From: Wolbachia endosymbiont of Mansonella ozzardi
GTDB taxonomy: Bacteria > Pseudomonadota > Alphaproteobacteria > Rickettsiales > Anaplasmataceae
Assembly (NCBI RefSeq): GCF_020278625.1
Contig: NZ_JADAKK010000004.1
Coordinates: 1 to 10,310 of the forward strand
Direction: 5' to 3'
DNA length: 10,310 nt
The translations under genes and the position numbers were made by a program. Every line of letters begins with the position of its first letter. Within the stretch, counting starts at the first letter, position 1. Below are positions 1 through 6,783 of this stretch, piece by piece. The notes under the pieces were generated by a model. That model made no database searches and was not told where the DNA came from. It worked only from the letters and a program-made list of their open reading frames with translations.

Positions 1-58
1 GCCCTATTGTCCCAACATTCATATGCGGCTTGCCAAATGCTTCTACTACTTGTGTCAT
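1..58 (-). CDS. tuf: Elongation factor Tu, N-terminal fragment (cut by window edge)
   Basis: Only the first 19 codons lie in the window. The gene starts with ATG at 58-56 and reads towards position 1. The peptide MTQVVEAFGKPHMNVGTIG matches the N-terminus of EF-Tu, including the KPHxNVGTIG stretch that leads into the first GTP-binding loop (the GHVDHGK motif would lie just outside). EF-Tu is the GTPase that carries aminoacyl-tRNA to the ribosome. Its position directly downstream of tRNA-Tyr and tRNA-Gly on the same strand matches the tyr-gly-(thr)-tuf order known from other proteobacteria, which supports the call and suggests co-transcription. No strong ribosome binding site is visible before the ATG. 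The fragment is too short to judge whether the gene is intact. Confidence 0.9.
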   Translation of the reverse strand, partial: MTQVVEAFGKPHMNVGTIG

Positions 59-131
59 AATCTAAACTTTTCTACCTAAAATACAAATACATAAATAATA
101 TGTTGATCTTATCAAGACACAACAAAAAAAG

Positions 132-203
132 AGCGGATAGTGGGACTCGAACCCACTCCACTAGCTTGGAAGGCTAGAGCTCTACCAATTAAGCTATACC
201 CGC
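132..203 (-). tRNA. tRNA-Gly (anticodon TCC)
   Basis: Read on the minus strand, 203 to 132 folds as a complete 72-nt cloverleaf. The acceptor is GCGGGTA paired with TATCCGC (one G-T pair), the D arm contains AATTGGTA, the anticodon stem CTAGC/GCTAG encloses the loop CTTCCAA (anticodon TCC), and the T arm is GTGGG-TTCGAGT-CCCAC. The discriminator base is T, as usual for glycine tRNAs. CCA is not encoded. It lies 4 nt downstream of tRNA-Tyr and upstream of tuf, probably in one transcript. Confidence 0.96.
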
Positions 204-207
204 ACAA

Positions 208-290
208 TGGAGAAGGTAGGATTCGAACCTACGTACGCTTTCGCGGACAGATTTACAGTCTGTTACCTTTAACCACTCGGTCACTCCTCC
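208..290 (-). tRNA. tRNA-Tyr (anticodon GTA)
   Basis: Read on the minus strand from 290 to 208 this is an 83-nt class II tRNA. The acceptor stem is GGAGGAG/CTTCTCC with discriminator A, the anticodon stem ACAGA/TCTGT encloses CTGTAAA (anticodon GTA), there is a long variable arm (CCGCGAAAGCG region), and the T loop is TTCGAAT. The long variable arm is expected for bacterial tRNA-Tyr. It is the first gene of the tRNA-Tyr, tRNA-Gly, tuf series. Confidence 0.96.
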
Positions 291-339
291 ACAAAATTTG
301 TTAAGAGAGCATTACCCCAGTATCTTAACTTAATCTTTT

Positions 340-367
340 ATTATATCTAATATTAAATGCCTAAAAC
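340..367 (-). promoter_or_regulatory. Candidate promoter for the tRNA-Tyr/tRNA-Gly/tuf transcript
   Basis: On the minus strand a perfect -10 hexamer TATAAT occupies 345-340. A weak -35 (GTTTTA, 367-362) sits 16 nt upstream. Transcription would start near 333, giving a leader of about 43 nt before tRNA-Tyr. The -35 is poor and the genome is AT-rich, so this is only suggestive. Confidence 0.35.
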
Positions 368-380
368 TAAAAAATCAAGC

Positions 381-399
381 AATAAAACCTTGCCAGGTT
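381..399 (-). terminator. Weak terminator-like hairpin after carA
   Basis: Immediately after the carA stop the minus strand carries AACCT-GGCA-AGGTT followed by TTATT. The stem is only 5 bp and the T tract is interrupted, but its position directly after the stop codon fits a rho-independent terminator in this low-GC genome. Confidence 0.3.
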
Positions 400-403
400 A
401 AAA

Positions 404-1549
404 TTATGCAGATTTCATTTTATGTAACTTAATACTGTTAATAAAGTGCCTAAATAGATAATGTGAATCGTGCGTACCTGGAGCTTCTTCTGGGTGGTAT
501 TGTACAGAAAAAACCGGGTAATTTTTCATCATTATTCCCTCTATGCTATTATCAAACAGAGAAATATGAGTAACTTCAACGTCACTTGGTAGAGAAGATG
601 AATCAACAACAAATCCATGATTTTGGCTGGTGATCTCAACTTTTCCTTTATTTACATTATAAACTGGATGGTTACTTCCTCGGTGACCAACATTCATCTT
701 GAAGGTCTTTGCTCCCAAAGTAATTGCAAGCAATTGGTGACCCATACATATACCAAAGACTGGTATTTTAGATTTTATAATAACGTCTATCTCTAGAATC
801 ATACTTTCTCCTATTTCTCGTGGATCACCAGGCCCATTTGAAAGTACTATACCATCTGGATCCATACTTAATATTTTCTGAGCAAAACCTTTATCTGGCT
901 TAATCAATTCAATTGCGCAACCAAGTTCTATTAAGCGTGAAACTATACTAGCCTTTACACCGAAATCAACCACTACAACTTTGTATTTTGCATTAAGATC
1001 GTTTTTAAAGCTATTACTTAAACTGACTTTGTTAATTATCCCTACTCCATTTAAAGGTTTGTATTTCTTCAACTCATCCAGCAGACCCTCTATCACAAGA
1101 GTAGTTTGGTTATCATAGATCCCAGTGTCATACACCGGAGAGCAGGTCAATGGGGATATAATCCCACTTTGGGATCGATGTTTTTGCAAATGTCTCGTCA
1201 AGGCTCTAGTATCAACTCCTGATATTCCAACTACGTTATCTCTCTCCAACCAATCACTTAAACTGATACACGATGAAGGATGAGATGCAGAAGAAAGTTC
1301 ACGTATAATCACGCCACTTGCAAAAATTTCCTTTCCCCCTTCATTATCTTTGCTGTTTATCCCAATGTTGCCAATATGAGGAAAAGTGAACGTTATAATT
1401 TGATCGGCAAAAGATGGATCAGTTATAGTATGCTGGTAGCCAGTGATACCAGTGGTAAAACAGATTTCACCCATGCACTTGCTTTTCTTACCTACTGATT
1501 TTCCTAAAAAGTACCTACCATCTTGTAAAACTAAAACTGCATCTTGCAC
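404..1549 (-). CDS. carA: Carbamoyl-phosphate synthase small (glutaminase) subunit
   Basis: CarA hydrolyses glutamine and channels ammonia to CarB, which makes carbamoyl phosphate for pyrimidine and/or arginine synthesis in the cytosol. The 381-residue length is normal for the family. The N-terminal CPSase small-chain domain covers about residues 1-150 (GEICFTTGITGYQ near 27-39). The class I glutamine amidotransferase domain follows from about 190. It shows the SNGPGDP loop at 237-243, the nucleophile Cys268 in GICMGHQ, and His352 and Glu354 in the QYHPEE motif, so the catalytic triad is intact. The start codon is GTG (1549-1547), preceded by a purine-rich AGAGAGA about 6-8 nt upstream. An ATG at 1542-1540 overlaps in another frame and is not the start. 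carB is not in the window, so the two subunits are unlinked here. No inactivating change is visible. Confidence 0.96.
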   Translation of the reverse strand: MQDAVLVLQDGRYFLGKSVGKKSKCMGEICFTTGITGYQHTITDPSFADQIITFTFPHIGNIGINSKDNEGGKEIFASGVIIRELSSASHPSSCISLSDWLERDNVVGISGVDTRALTRHLQKHRSQSGIISPLTCSPVYDTGIYDNQTTLVIEGLLDELKKYKPLNGVGIINKVSLSNSFKNDLNAKYKVVVVDFGVKASIVSRLIELGCAIELIKPDKGFAQKILSMDPDGIVLSNGPGDPREIGESMILEIDVIIKSKIPVFGICMGHQLLAITLGAKTFKMNVGHRGSNHPVYNVNKGKVEITSQNHGFVVDSSSLPSDVEVTHISLFDNSIEGIMMKNYPVFSVQYHPEEAPGTHDSHYLFRHFINSIKLHKMKSA

Positions 1550-1730
1550 TCAATTCTCTCTAACTAATCTAAAACAGTATATAAAGATTCTAAACAACAC
1601 GTAACTCCTTCTAAAATTTTAAACTTGACTATAAGTTAACAGAGAATAACACAAAAAAAACTTTCAATACATCCTTTCACATAAAATATATCATGACCAC
1701 CTTCGCACTTCGTGTTAAAATTATTAAACA

Positions 1731-1740
1731 AAGTGGAGGT
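1731..1740 (+). promoter_or_regulatory. Strong ribosome binding site for the 1746 gene
   Basis: GTGGAGGT lies about 6 nt before the ATG at 1746, close to an ideal Shine-Dalgarno. It is one of the two best ribosome binding sites in the window (the other precedes rplT) and supports the 1746 start. Confidence 0.7.
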
Positions 1741-1745
1741 TTACA

Positions 1746-2234
1746 ATGCCTGATAGTGGGAATCAATCTAAAAAAATAAATGGAAAGTGGTTGGCTATAG
1801 GAGCTGGCTCACTATTACTTGTAATGATGCTACCGCCAATTCTTCTTTTAGCTAAAATAGCTATAGGACTAATTGTAGTTCCAGTTGTAGCAATAGCGAT
1901 GAAAGTTGCTTCAAAAACAATATCTAAAGTTTTAGAAGATAAACAGGAAGATCAAAACCAATCAACACAAAAAACAACACAAAGCAAAATTATAAACCTA
2001 GCTATTGGATTATTATCTATATTTGTAGGTGGGCTACCACTATTCACCATAGCACAAATTGGTTCAACTGCAACATGTGCAGTTGTAGCTGCTTTAGTCT
2101 CATACGCGTGTTTTAAAGATAGAGAAATAGGTAAAAACATAAATGACAAACTAGATGAAATAGCTGAAAATACAACTGACTTCATTGTTAGTAATATTGA
2201 AAAGCTTATTCCACAACAAAGCTGCCAGGCATAG
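1746..2234 (+). CDS. Unrecognised small membrane protein, 162 aa
   Basis: I do not recognise this protein. It begins with a short polar, basic leader (residues 1-13, ending KKINGK). Two closely spaced hydrophobic stretches follow at about 15-33 and 36-53. A charged, glutamine-rich linker spans about 56-82, then two more hydrophobic stretches lie at about 83-102 and 105-122. The tail (about 124-162) is polar, looks helical, is rich in D/E/N/K and ends in CQA. The layout suggests two membrane hairpins with cytosolic ends. There is no signal-peptide cleavage site, catalytic motif or repeat. Translation looks efficient from the GTGGAGGT site. The gene stands alone, divergent from carA and convergent with fmt. 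Codon use looks like that of its neighbours. A host-interaction or envelope role is possible but is pure inference. Confidence 0.75.
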   Translation: MPDSGNQSKKINGKWLAIGAGSLLLVMMLPPILLLAKIAIGLIVVPVVAIAMKVASKTISKVLEDKQEDQNQSTQKTTQSKIINLAIGLLSIFVGGLPLFTIAQIGSTATCAVVAALVSYACFKDREIGKNINDKLDEIAENTTDFIVSNIEKLIPQQSCQA

Positions 2235-2289
2235 CCTACATCGTTCGTCTGTGCTTTTCTACTATAGACTAGCTGTTCAGGGGTTCTAT

Positions 2290-3198
2290 TTATTCTATAA
2301 GCTTTTTTACCATGCTAAATTTTAACCCACGGGCAAAATCCTTAACATTGCAGGGGTTTCTTCCTTCCATTTGCACAACTTTAGTAATTAAAGTACCGTT
2401 CCTCAAACTTATGTGCATATTATCATTAATAATCTCACCTTGCGCTGAAGTTAAAGAGGCATTTAATTCAAAGTCAGCATCCAGTATTCTGAAACGTTTA
2501 TTCTCTATTTTGACAAACGCTTTGGGGTAAAATGCTTTAACTTTCCTATAAGCAACTTCGCAAGTATCACTCACATAAATTTTATAGTCCTCCACTTTAT
2601 CAGCATAGCACGCATTATCATCGTTTTGTTCTGAAGGAAACTGTTTTTCAATTTTATCTAATACTTCCATCAGTAAATTGCTACCCAGCACAGACAGCTT
2701 ATCATGCAATGTCTTGTAATTGTCGTTTTTTTCAATCAGAAATTTTTTCTGTTTTAAAATAGGACCAGAATCTAACCCTTCGTTTAATTGCACAATGCTA
2801 ACCCCAGTTTCCTGGTCTCCCGCCAAAATTGTGTGCTGTATTGGAGCTGCACCACGCCATCTAGGCAGCAGCGAAGGATGAATATTAATACAACCATATT
2901 TTGGAATATTCAAAATTTCTTTTGGAAGTATCAACCCATATGCAGCAACAACTGCAACTTCGGGTTTAAAATTTCTAAACCGTTCTTGCTCTACCGAAGA
3001 TTTTAGAGAGGTAGGAATGCACACCTCTATGCCATTTTCTTCAGCAATAGCATGTATTGGAGATTTCGTCAGTTTCTGTCCACGTCCCGAAGGTTTTGGG
3101 GCCTTGGTATATACGGCCATTATCTTATTCTCTGACTTCAATAACAAACTTAGCACACCAACAGCAAACTCTGGTGATCCCATAAAAACAACTCTCAT
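2290..3198 (-). CDS. fmt: Methionyl-tRNA formyltransferase
   Basis: Fmt transfers a formyl group from 10-formyl-tetrahydrofolate to Met-tRNA(fMet), making the initiator tRNA for bacterial translation. The 302-residue protein has the normal N-terminal formyltransferase fold ([13 protein letters not shown] at the start). The signature [17 protein letters not shown] lies at 105-121, with catalytic Asn105, His107 and Asp143 (LDSGPI) corresponding to the known triad. The basic positioning loop [12 protein letters not shown] is at 32-43 and the C-terminal OB-like domain runs from about 205. It starts with ATG at 3198, 19 nt downstream of the rplT stop, so it is probably the last gene of an rpmI-rplT-fmt transcript. 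No strong Shine-Dalgarno precedes it, which suggests translational coupling. In many bacteria fmt follows def, but def is not adjacent here. Confidence 0.96.
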   Translation of the reverse strand: MRVVFMGSPEFAVGVLSLLLKSENKIMAVYTKAPKPSGRGQKLTKSPIHAIAEENGIEVCIPTSLKSSVEQERFRNFKPEVAVVAAYGLILPKEILNIPKYGCINIHPSLLPRWRGAAPIQHTILAGDQETGVSIVQLNEGLDSGPILKQKKFLIEKNDNYKTLHDKLSVLGSNLLMEVLDKIEKQFPSEQNDDNACYADKVEDYKIYVSDTCEVAYRKVKAFYPKAFVKIENKRFRILDADFELNASLTSAQGEIINDNMHISLRNGTLITKVVQMEGRNPCNVKDFARGLKFSMVKKLIE

Positions 3199-3217
3199 GC
3201 TGCTGTGCTTAAAGGGA

Positions 3218-3583
3218 TCAAGAATTTTCTGCTAATTTGCTGCTTACAGTTTCTACTAATTCTGCAAAACCGTCTTTATAATTAACAGCCATTTCAGCAA
3301 GGATTTTTCTATTTAAACTAATTCCAACAAGCGTGAGACCATACATGAACCTACCATAAGTAAGCCCATGCTTTCTTACTGATGCATTGATACGTATTAT
3401 CCACAGGCTGCGAAAATCGCGCTTGCGGTTTCTTCTGTCCCTATAGGCATATTGTAATGCTTTCTCAACCCTTTGTAAAGCAACCCTATAACAACTTTTT
3501 GCACGTCCTTTATAGCCCTTTGCTAACTTTAATATTTTTTTGTGACGAGCATGAGTAGTAACTCCACGTTTCACTCGAGCCAT
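3218..3583 (-). CDS. rplT: 50S ribosomal protein L20
   Basis: L20 binds 23S rRNA early in large-subunit assembly. The 121-residue protein is highly basic. It carries the family signature across its length: [19 protein letters not shown] at the N-terminus, [12 protein letters not shown] at about 23-34, [16 protein letters not shown] in the middle and the globular C-terminal part ([20 protein letters not shown]). A strong GGAGGT lies about 9 nt before the ATG, in the 20-nt gap after rpmI. The usual upstream partner infC (IF3) is not adjacent, so the canonical infC-rpmI-rplT operon is split here. No defect is visible. Confidence 0.97.
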   Translation of the reverse strand: MARVKRGVTTHARHKKILKLAKGYKGRAKSCYRVALQRVEKALQYAYRDRRNRKRDFRSLWIIRINASVRKHGLTYGRFMYGLTLVGISLNRKILAEMAVNYKDGFAELVETVSSKLAENS

Positions 3584-3603
3584 TCTATTTTACCTCCATT
3601 TTG

Positions 3604-3810
3604 TTAAATACCATAAGGTATGTAAAGTTTAACTATACGCGAGTCAGATTTACCAAGAATCGTTGTACCACGTTGGTTACGGATGTTGGATTTACTCCTC
3701 TTTATCATGCCATGCCTTTTGCCTGATTGAGTAGAGATAATCTTGCCTTTAGCTGTAAGATTAAAGCGTTTTTTAACGGAAGATTTGGTTTTTAATTTCA
3801 CTCTCTTCAT
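3604..3810 (-). CDS. rpmI: 50S ribosomal protein L35
   Basis: This is a 68-residue, very basic protein of the L35 family, part of the large ribosomal subunit. Visible family features are the N-terminal [20 protein letters not shown] and the conserved [25 protein letters not shown] core at about 29-48. It is the first gene of the rpmI-rplT-fmt series. The ATG at 3810 lacks a clear Shine-Dalgarno, but the N-terminal sequence fits the family exactly. Confidence 0.95.
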   Translation of the reverse strand: MKRVKLKTKSSVKKRFNLTAKGKIISTQSGKRHGMIKRSKSNIRNQRGTTILGKSDSRIVKLYIPYGI

Positions 3811-3859
3811 ATAAATTCACAAACATTACCATAGGATTCTTTAGTAGCAACTAGTTAGT

Positions 3860-3887
3860 AATATAAATAACTTTATTAAAGAATCAA
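3860..3887 (-). promoter_or_regulatory. Candidate promoter for rpmI-rplT-fmt
   Basis: On the minus strand TTGATT (3887-3882) and TATATT (3865-3860) are separated by 16 nt. Both differ from the sigma-70 consensus at only one or two positions. Initiation near 3853 would leave a leader of roughly 43 nt before rpmI, too short for an infC-type leader structure. Confidence 0.45.
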
Positions 3888-3963
3888 ATAGCATTGTAAC
3901 CTATAAGCTACAGTACTACTATAATATGTAATCTGAATCTACAATACAAGCTAAAATTGCATA

Positions 3964-4419
3964 TTAAAGGAGCTTAAATGTAATTACACCCAATATGTGT
4001 GTTATACCTTTTTTATCCCCAAGCGGCAACAACACTTGCCTCATTTTAACACTTTCACTTTCTTCTTCCTCGTTAATTGAGCACTTACTATCTACTACAG
4101 TATCAAGTTTATCAATAACTGCGTCTACTTTATATAGTTGCAAAAATGGTGCATCAACTACATATTTACTATCAATACACATGTTCTTTTCAAAACCGTA
4201 GAACTCAACAGCCTTTTCTCCCGCATTTTCACAGATATAACCTCGGTCATTAACTTCAATAATAAAACAATGTTGCCAAGATTCCATTATTTCGGCAGTA
4301 TCTATTTCATGCCTTTCTGGCCAGTCTCTATCTGATCCTTTTATTTCACTCCAGTGCTGAGTCACTACATTAGCTATTCTTCTTTCTTTGCCTGCGTAAA
4401 TTTCCATTATAACATCCAC
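3964..4419 (-). CDS. PAS_5-like alphaproteobacterial protein
   Basis: This 151-residue protein resembles the alphaproteobacterial PAS_5 family of stand-alone PAS domains. The visible pattern is an N-terminal hW..lkG.....P.R..iD..EI block (W23, P34, R36, D40, then about 51-55 CFIIE). A YGFEKNM segment at 74-80 and a C-terminal MRQVLLPLGDKKG...ILGVI strand pair (126-146) complete it. There is no kinase, HTH or membrane segment, so any signalling output would need a partner. The 151-codon frame begins with a GTG (4419) that has no Shine-Dalgarno. An ATG at 4407 (codon 5) has GGAT about 6 nt upstream and is the better start (147 aa). It stands alone between rpmI and the MerR-like gene. The family call is from pattern memory, and ligand and role are unknown. 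Confidence 0.7.
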   Translation of the reverse strand: MDVIMEIYAGKERRIANVVTQHWSEIKGSDRDWPERHEIDTAEIMESWQHCFIIEVNDRGYICENAGEKAVEFYGFEKNMCIDSKYVVDAPFLQLYKVDAVIDKLDTVVDSKCSINEEEESESVKMRQVLLPLGDKKGITHILGVITFKLL

Positions 4420-4533
4420 ACAAAAAACATAGATATAAGCTGAATCTACTGTGAATGTATTGATTTTTTCTTAATCGCAAGTTACGTATCAAGAGGGTTC
4501 ACGTGATGTTTGGAAATTTACACAGGTACTTTT

Positions 4534-4630
4534 TTAACTATTCTTTAACGTGAGCTCAAACTTCTTGATTAGTTCTCCTGCTATACGACATACATCTGCC
4601 CTGCGCTTACGGCTATTCGTTAGCTTCTCC
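4534..4630 (-). pseudogene. Out-of-frame C-terminal remnant of the MerR-like gene
   Basis: In the +1 frame relative to the MerR-like gene about 30 sense codons follow its stop, reading ...LTNSRKRRADVCRIAGELI then KKFELTLKNS and ending at TAA 4536-4534. The stretch is basic and amphipathic with normal-looking codons. A one-base insertion somewhere in 4619-4630 would explain the break. The distance from the ATG (409 nt minus one) is an exact 136 codons. Confidence 0.55.
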
Positions 4631-4942
4631 ACTATTTATTTTACTAATTAAATAGTCTCTTAGGTCGGTAAATTCTTGTAATAAATCCTTTGAACCGCGA
4701 TCGATTTTTACATCATTATTAAATTCTTTTTTCACTCCCTTTATTGTATATCCTTTATCATATAACATATACTTTATTTTCTTTACAGCCTCTATACACT
4801 TATGATCATATAGCCTTCTTCCCTTACGTTTTATGGGTTTAATTTGATGAAATTGGTTTTCCCAGAATCTTAAAACATGCTGTTCCACATGCAGCTCTTC
4901 AGCTACTTCTCCGATCGTGTAGAGTAATTTTTCCTTATTCAT
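4613..4942 (-). CDS. MerR-type DNA-binding protein, probably C-terminally frameshifted
   Basis: The N-terminus is a MerR winged-helix domain: the helix-turn-helix YTIGEVAEELHVEQHVLRFW at 8-27, then a basic wing with RKGRRLYDHKCI (39-50) and helices to about 72. The rest is a short, charged helix suited to dimerisation. No effector domain or metal-binding cysteines are present. The ATG overlaps the last 8 nt of the ihfA-like gene, so the two are translationally coupled. This ihfA-merR pairing is common in alphaproteobacteria. The annotated end (INSGEANE, stop 4615-4613) is suspicious. The +1 frame runs on with protein-like sequence (SRKRRADVCRIAGELIKKF) to a stop at 4536-4534, so removing one base gives a 135-residue protein. 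The DNA-binding part should be unaffected. Confidence 0.85.
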   Translation of the reverse strand: MNKEKLLYTIGEVAEELHVEQHVLRFWENQFHQIKPIKRKGRRLYDHKCIEAVKKIKYMLYDKGYTIKGVKKEFNNDVKIDRGSKDLLQEFTDLRDYLISKINSGEANE

Positions 4943-5240
4943 TGATTAATTTTTTTATCACTTTTGAAGGTCTAAAAGAAACTGAATTTCTTGCCTGAAT
5001 TACTACTTTTTTTGGTGTATTTGGTATATTCCCTGGCCTTTCCTTCTTTTTCTTTACCAAGAACGTTCCAAAGGATGATATTTTGACTATTCCATCCTTC
5101 ACCAAGCCTGTTTTTATCTCATCCAATATATCGTCTATTATTGCAGAAGAGTCTTCTTTTGATAAACCAATTTCTCGATTTATATCCTCAGCTATTGTTG
5201 CTTTAGTTACTGTCATATCTTTTATTGTAACATAATCCAT
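4935..5240 (-). CDS. ihfA: IHF/HU-family DNA-bending protein (IHF alpha-like)
   Basis: Members of this family form dimers that bend DNA and help recombination, replication and transcription. The visible fold is an N-terminal two-helix body (VTKATIAEDINREIGLSKED, about 11-30), KISSFGTF at 53-60, and the DNA-binding arm with RPGNIPNTPKK (68-78). Pro73 in the arm tip is the likely intercalating residue, and the end is RNSVSFRPSKVIKKL. The alpha-subunit call rests on the arm and on the merR neighbour. HU or IHF beta cannot be fully excluded. The frame opens with ATG at 5240, but family members normally begin at MTVTKA, which is codon 9 here (ATG 5216-5214, 93 aa). The promoter motif abuts the first ATG, which favours the internal start. 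The stop overlaps the MerR-like gene by 8 nt. Confidence 0.88.
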   Translation of the reverse strand: MDYVTIKDMTVTKATIAEDINREIGLSKEDSSAIIDDILDEIKTGLVKDGIVKISSFGTFLVKKKKERPGNIPNTPKKVVIQARNSVSFRPSKVIKKLINE

Positions 5241-5270
5241 TTGTTATAATATGCGAATATAATATAACAA
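5241..5270 (-). promoter_or_regulatory. Promoter overlapping an inverted repeat, upstream of the ihfA-like gene
   Basis: On the minus strand TTGTTA (5270-5265) and TATAAC (5248-5243) are spaced by 16 nt and form a good sigma-70-like promoter. The same 30 bases are an imperfect palindrome with perfect 8-bp arms TTGTTATA/TATAACAA. Initiation is expected around 5236-5238, at or inside the first ATG. The symmetry could be an operator for a dimeric regulator such as the MerR-like product of the same operon, but MerR sites usually lie within the spacer, so this is speculative. Confidence 0.5.
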
Positions 5271-5291
5271 TTGACTCAAGATTCAGCTACT

Positions 5292-6507
5292 TTATTTTTT
5301 AGGATATGTCTCTTTTGTAGCATAATTTAAAATACTGGCAGTTGCCAATGCTGCAAATATTGTAAGAAGCGCCATTTGATGATCTGTAAAAAGCGCTAGT
5401 GCTGATGCTATAATTCCACTCACAATAAATATAAACCCATTGATAACAGATGACGATGTGCTAATGCGTTTTCGCTCTACAATTTCACTGACAACAGTAA
5501 AGTTAAGCATATGTCCTCCCGCAAAAAAACAAACATTAACATACAAGAATATACGATATAAATCGCCAAATGGCTGCATAGTAAAATAATAATTGAAGCG
5601 CCTTGTAGCAGAGCGAAAGCAGAGATTACATGCTTTCTATTTTCAAATAAGTCTGAGATTTGATCTGCAATTGGTGCACCAATAGCAAGACCAAACCATA
5701 ACACCGTAGTTGCTATATCTGATTCCATTGCATCAAGTTCTGAGTTGCTCAACAACCTTGGTGCCCATAAGGTGTTAAGCACTAAAAATGTTCCAAAAGT
5801 AATAGCACCCACTATTGAGGTTATCCAGATGCCTTTTAGTCTTAGCACTGCGAGCACAGAACACATTACCGTTTTTATGGAGCTTCTTATTGTGTATTTT
5901 TCTAAACTTTTTTCTGAGAATGCTTCCGGGTAGAAGAGCATAAGTACAAACATTGACACGCCAAGTAGTATTATGCATGCAATCAGATTTTTCCAATATA
6001 TACCTTAAGCAAGAAAGCTAGAGAACAATATTTGAATTACCAGTGCAGAAAGGCTTGAAATTGTCTGTACCAGTGAGCACATCAGACCAAATTGGACAAC
6101 GGGAAAACAGGTACTACTGATATGAGCAGCCCCAACAAAGCCAGATGACGCTCCAATTGCAATAAACACTTGAGATAAAATCAAATGGGAGAAGTTTTCA
6201 CTATTAAATGAGAACAAGAAACCCAAGGATCATAGTTGATAACAAAAAGAAGTAAATTTTTTGCTTGAAAAAGTATTAAATATTGCTCCACTAAAAAACT
6301 GTGAGATAGCAAAAGTCCAATTATAAGCTGAGTTTGCCAGTGCAACTTGCGCGATCGTGAGCCCAAGTTCTTTTCAAGATCTACGCTCATAAAAGTATAA
6401 ATTACCTGCATGTTGCTGAATATAACAATCAAGTTACCAATCAGCCAAACGAACCAAGTTTTAGCCTTACTTTCCGTAAAATCTACTTTTACAAGTAATT
6501 TATTGAT
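5292..6507 (-). pseudogene. Major facilitator superfamily transporter, inactivated
   Basis: Read with corrections, this is one MFS transporter of about 405 residues. The reading starts near 6507 (SINKLLVKVDFTESKAKTW, first helix FVWLIGNLIVIFSNMQVIY). A one-base loss near 6361-6363 moves it into LTIAQVALANSAYNWTFAIS. In that frame there are stops TGA (6232-6230) and TAA (6007-6005), each flanked by coherent membrane sequence (LGFLFSFNSENF; GIYWKNLIACIILLGV). A one-base loss in the A7 run 5523-5529 (T run in the gene) then shifts to FFAGGHMLNFTVVSEIVE, and the gene ends in ETYPKK. Adding back two bases gives 1218 nt, an exact codon multiple. About ten or more hydrophobic segments with short loops fit a 12-TM carrier. 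The substrate cannot be read. No fragment is long enough to work alone. Confidence 0.88.
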
Positions 6508-6598
6508 ACTAAGTCTCTCTTGAGACTATAACTCTTTGATGGCACTTAATCGAATAAAAGTACCAACTAACATAAGTCACTACTTCATGTCTTAAAGT

Positions 6599-6627
6599 TT
6601 TATATACTTATTCTGATATAAAGTCAA
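6599..6627 (-). promoter_or_regulatory. Intact-looking promoter of the MFS pseudogene
   Basis: On the minus strand TTGACT (6627-6622) and TATAAA (6604-6599) have the ideal 17-nt spacing, each one base off consensus. Initiation near 6592 leaves about 85 nt before the expected start at 6507. The promoter appears to have outlived the gene. Confidence 0.6.
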
Positions 6628-6656
6628 AAGAAAATTTAAAAATTTTAAGAAATAAA

Positions 6657-6687
6657 TTGACTTCCCGATAACGAAAGTTAGTATAAT
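6657..6687 (+). promoter_or_regulatory. Plus-strand promoter-like motif without a downstream protein gene
   Basis: TTGACT (6657-6662) and a perfect TATAAT (6682-6687) are separated by 19 nt, which is long but within the tolerated range. It points away from the MFS pseudogene into a stretch with no ORF. Initiation would be near 6694, just ahead of the inverted repeat at 6711-6783. Confidence 0.4.
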
Positions 6688-6710
6688 CTTTATACTTAAG
6701 AAATTTACCA

Positions 6711-6783
6711 AATAAAAAAAGGCAAAAAAAACCCGTTAGCTAGTTATTTACTACCTATCTTTATAAATTGGCATTTTTTTATT
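6711..6783 (+). repeat. Inverted repeat with A/T-rich arms ending in a T run
   Basis: The arms AATAAAAAAAGGC (6711-6723) and GCATTTTTTTATT (6771-6783) match at 12 of 13 positions as reverse complements, with a 47-nt middle. On the plus strand the right arm ends in seven T then ATT, so the structure could act as a crude terminator. Most pairs are A-T, so stability would be modest. Confidence 0.5.

Noticed and set aside
1625-1652. TTGACT (1625-1630) as -35 for the 1746 gene
   Set aside because: No acceptable -10 lies 15-19 nt downstream (the best is TAACAC), so the promoter of that gene stays unassigned.
5477-5959. 160-codon frame as an independent membrane protein
   Set aside because: Its GTG start lies inside a continuous transmembrane segment that extends upstream to an in-frame TAA, and its last residues are frameshift read-through; it is the middle of the MFS pseudogene.
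6181-6432. 83-codon frame as a separate small gene
   Set aside because: Only its first part (to about 6361) is transporter sequence; the rest is out of frame with the coherent LTIAQVALANSAY reading.
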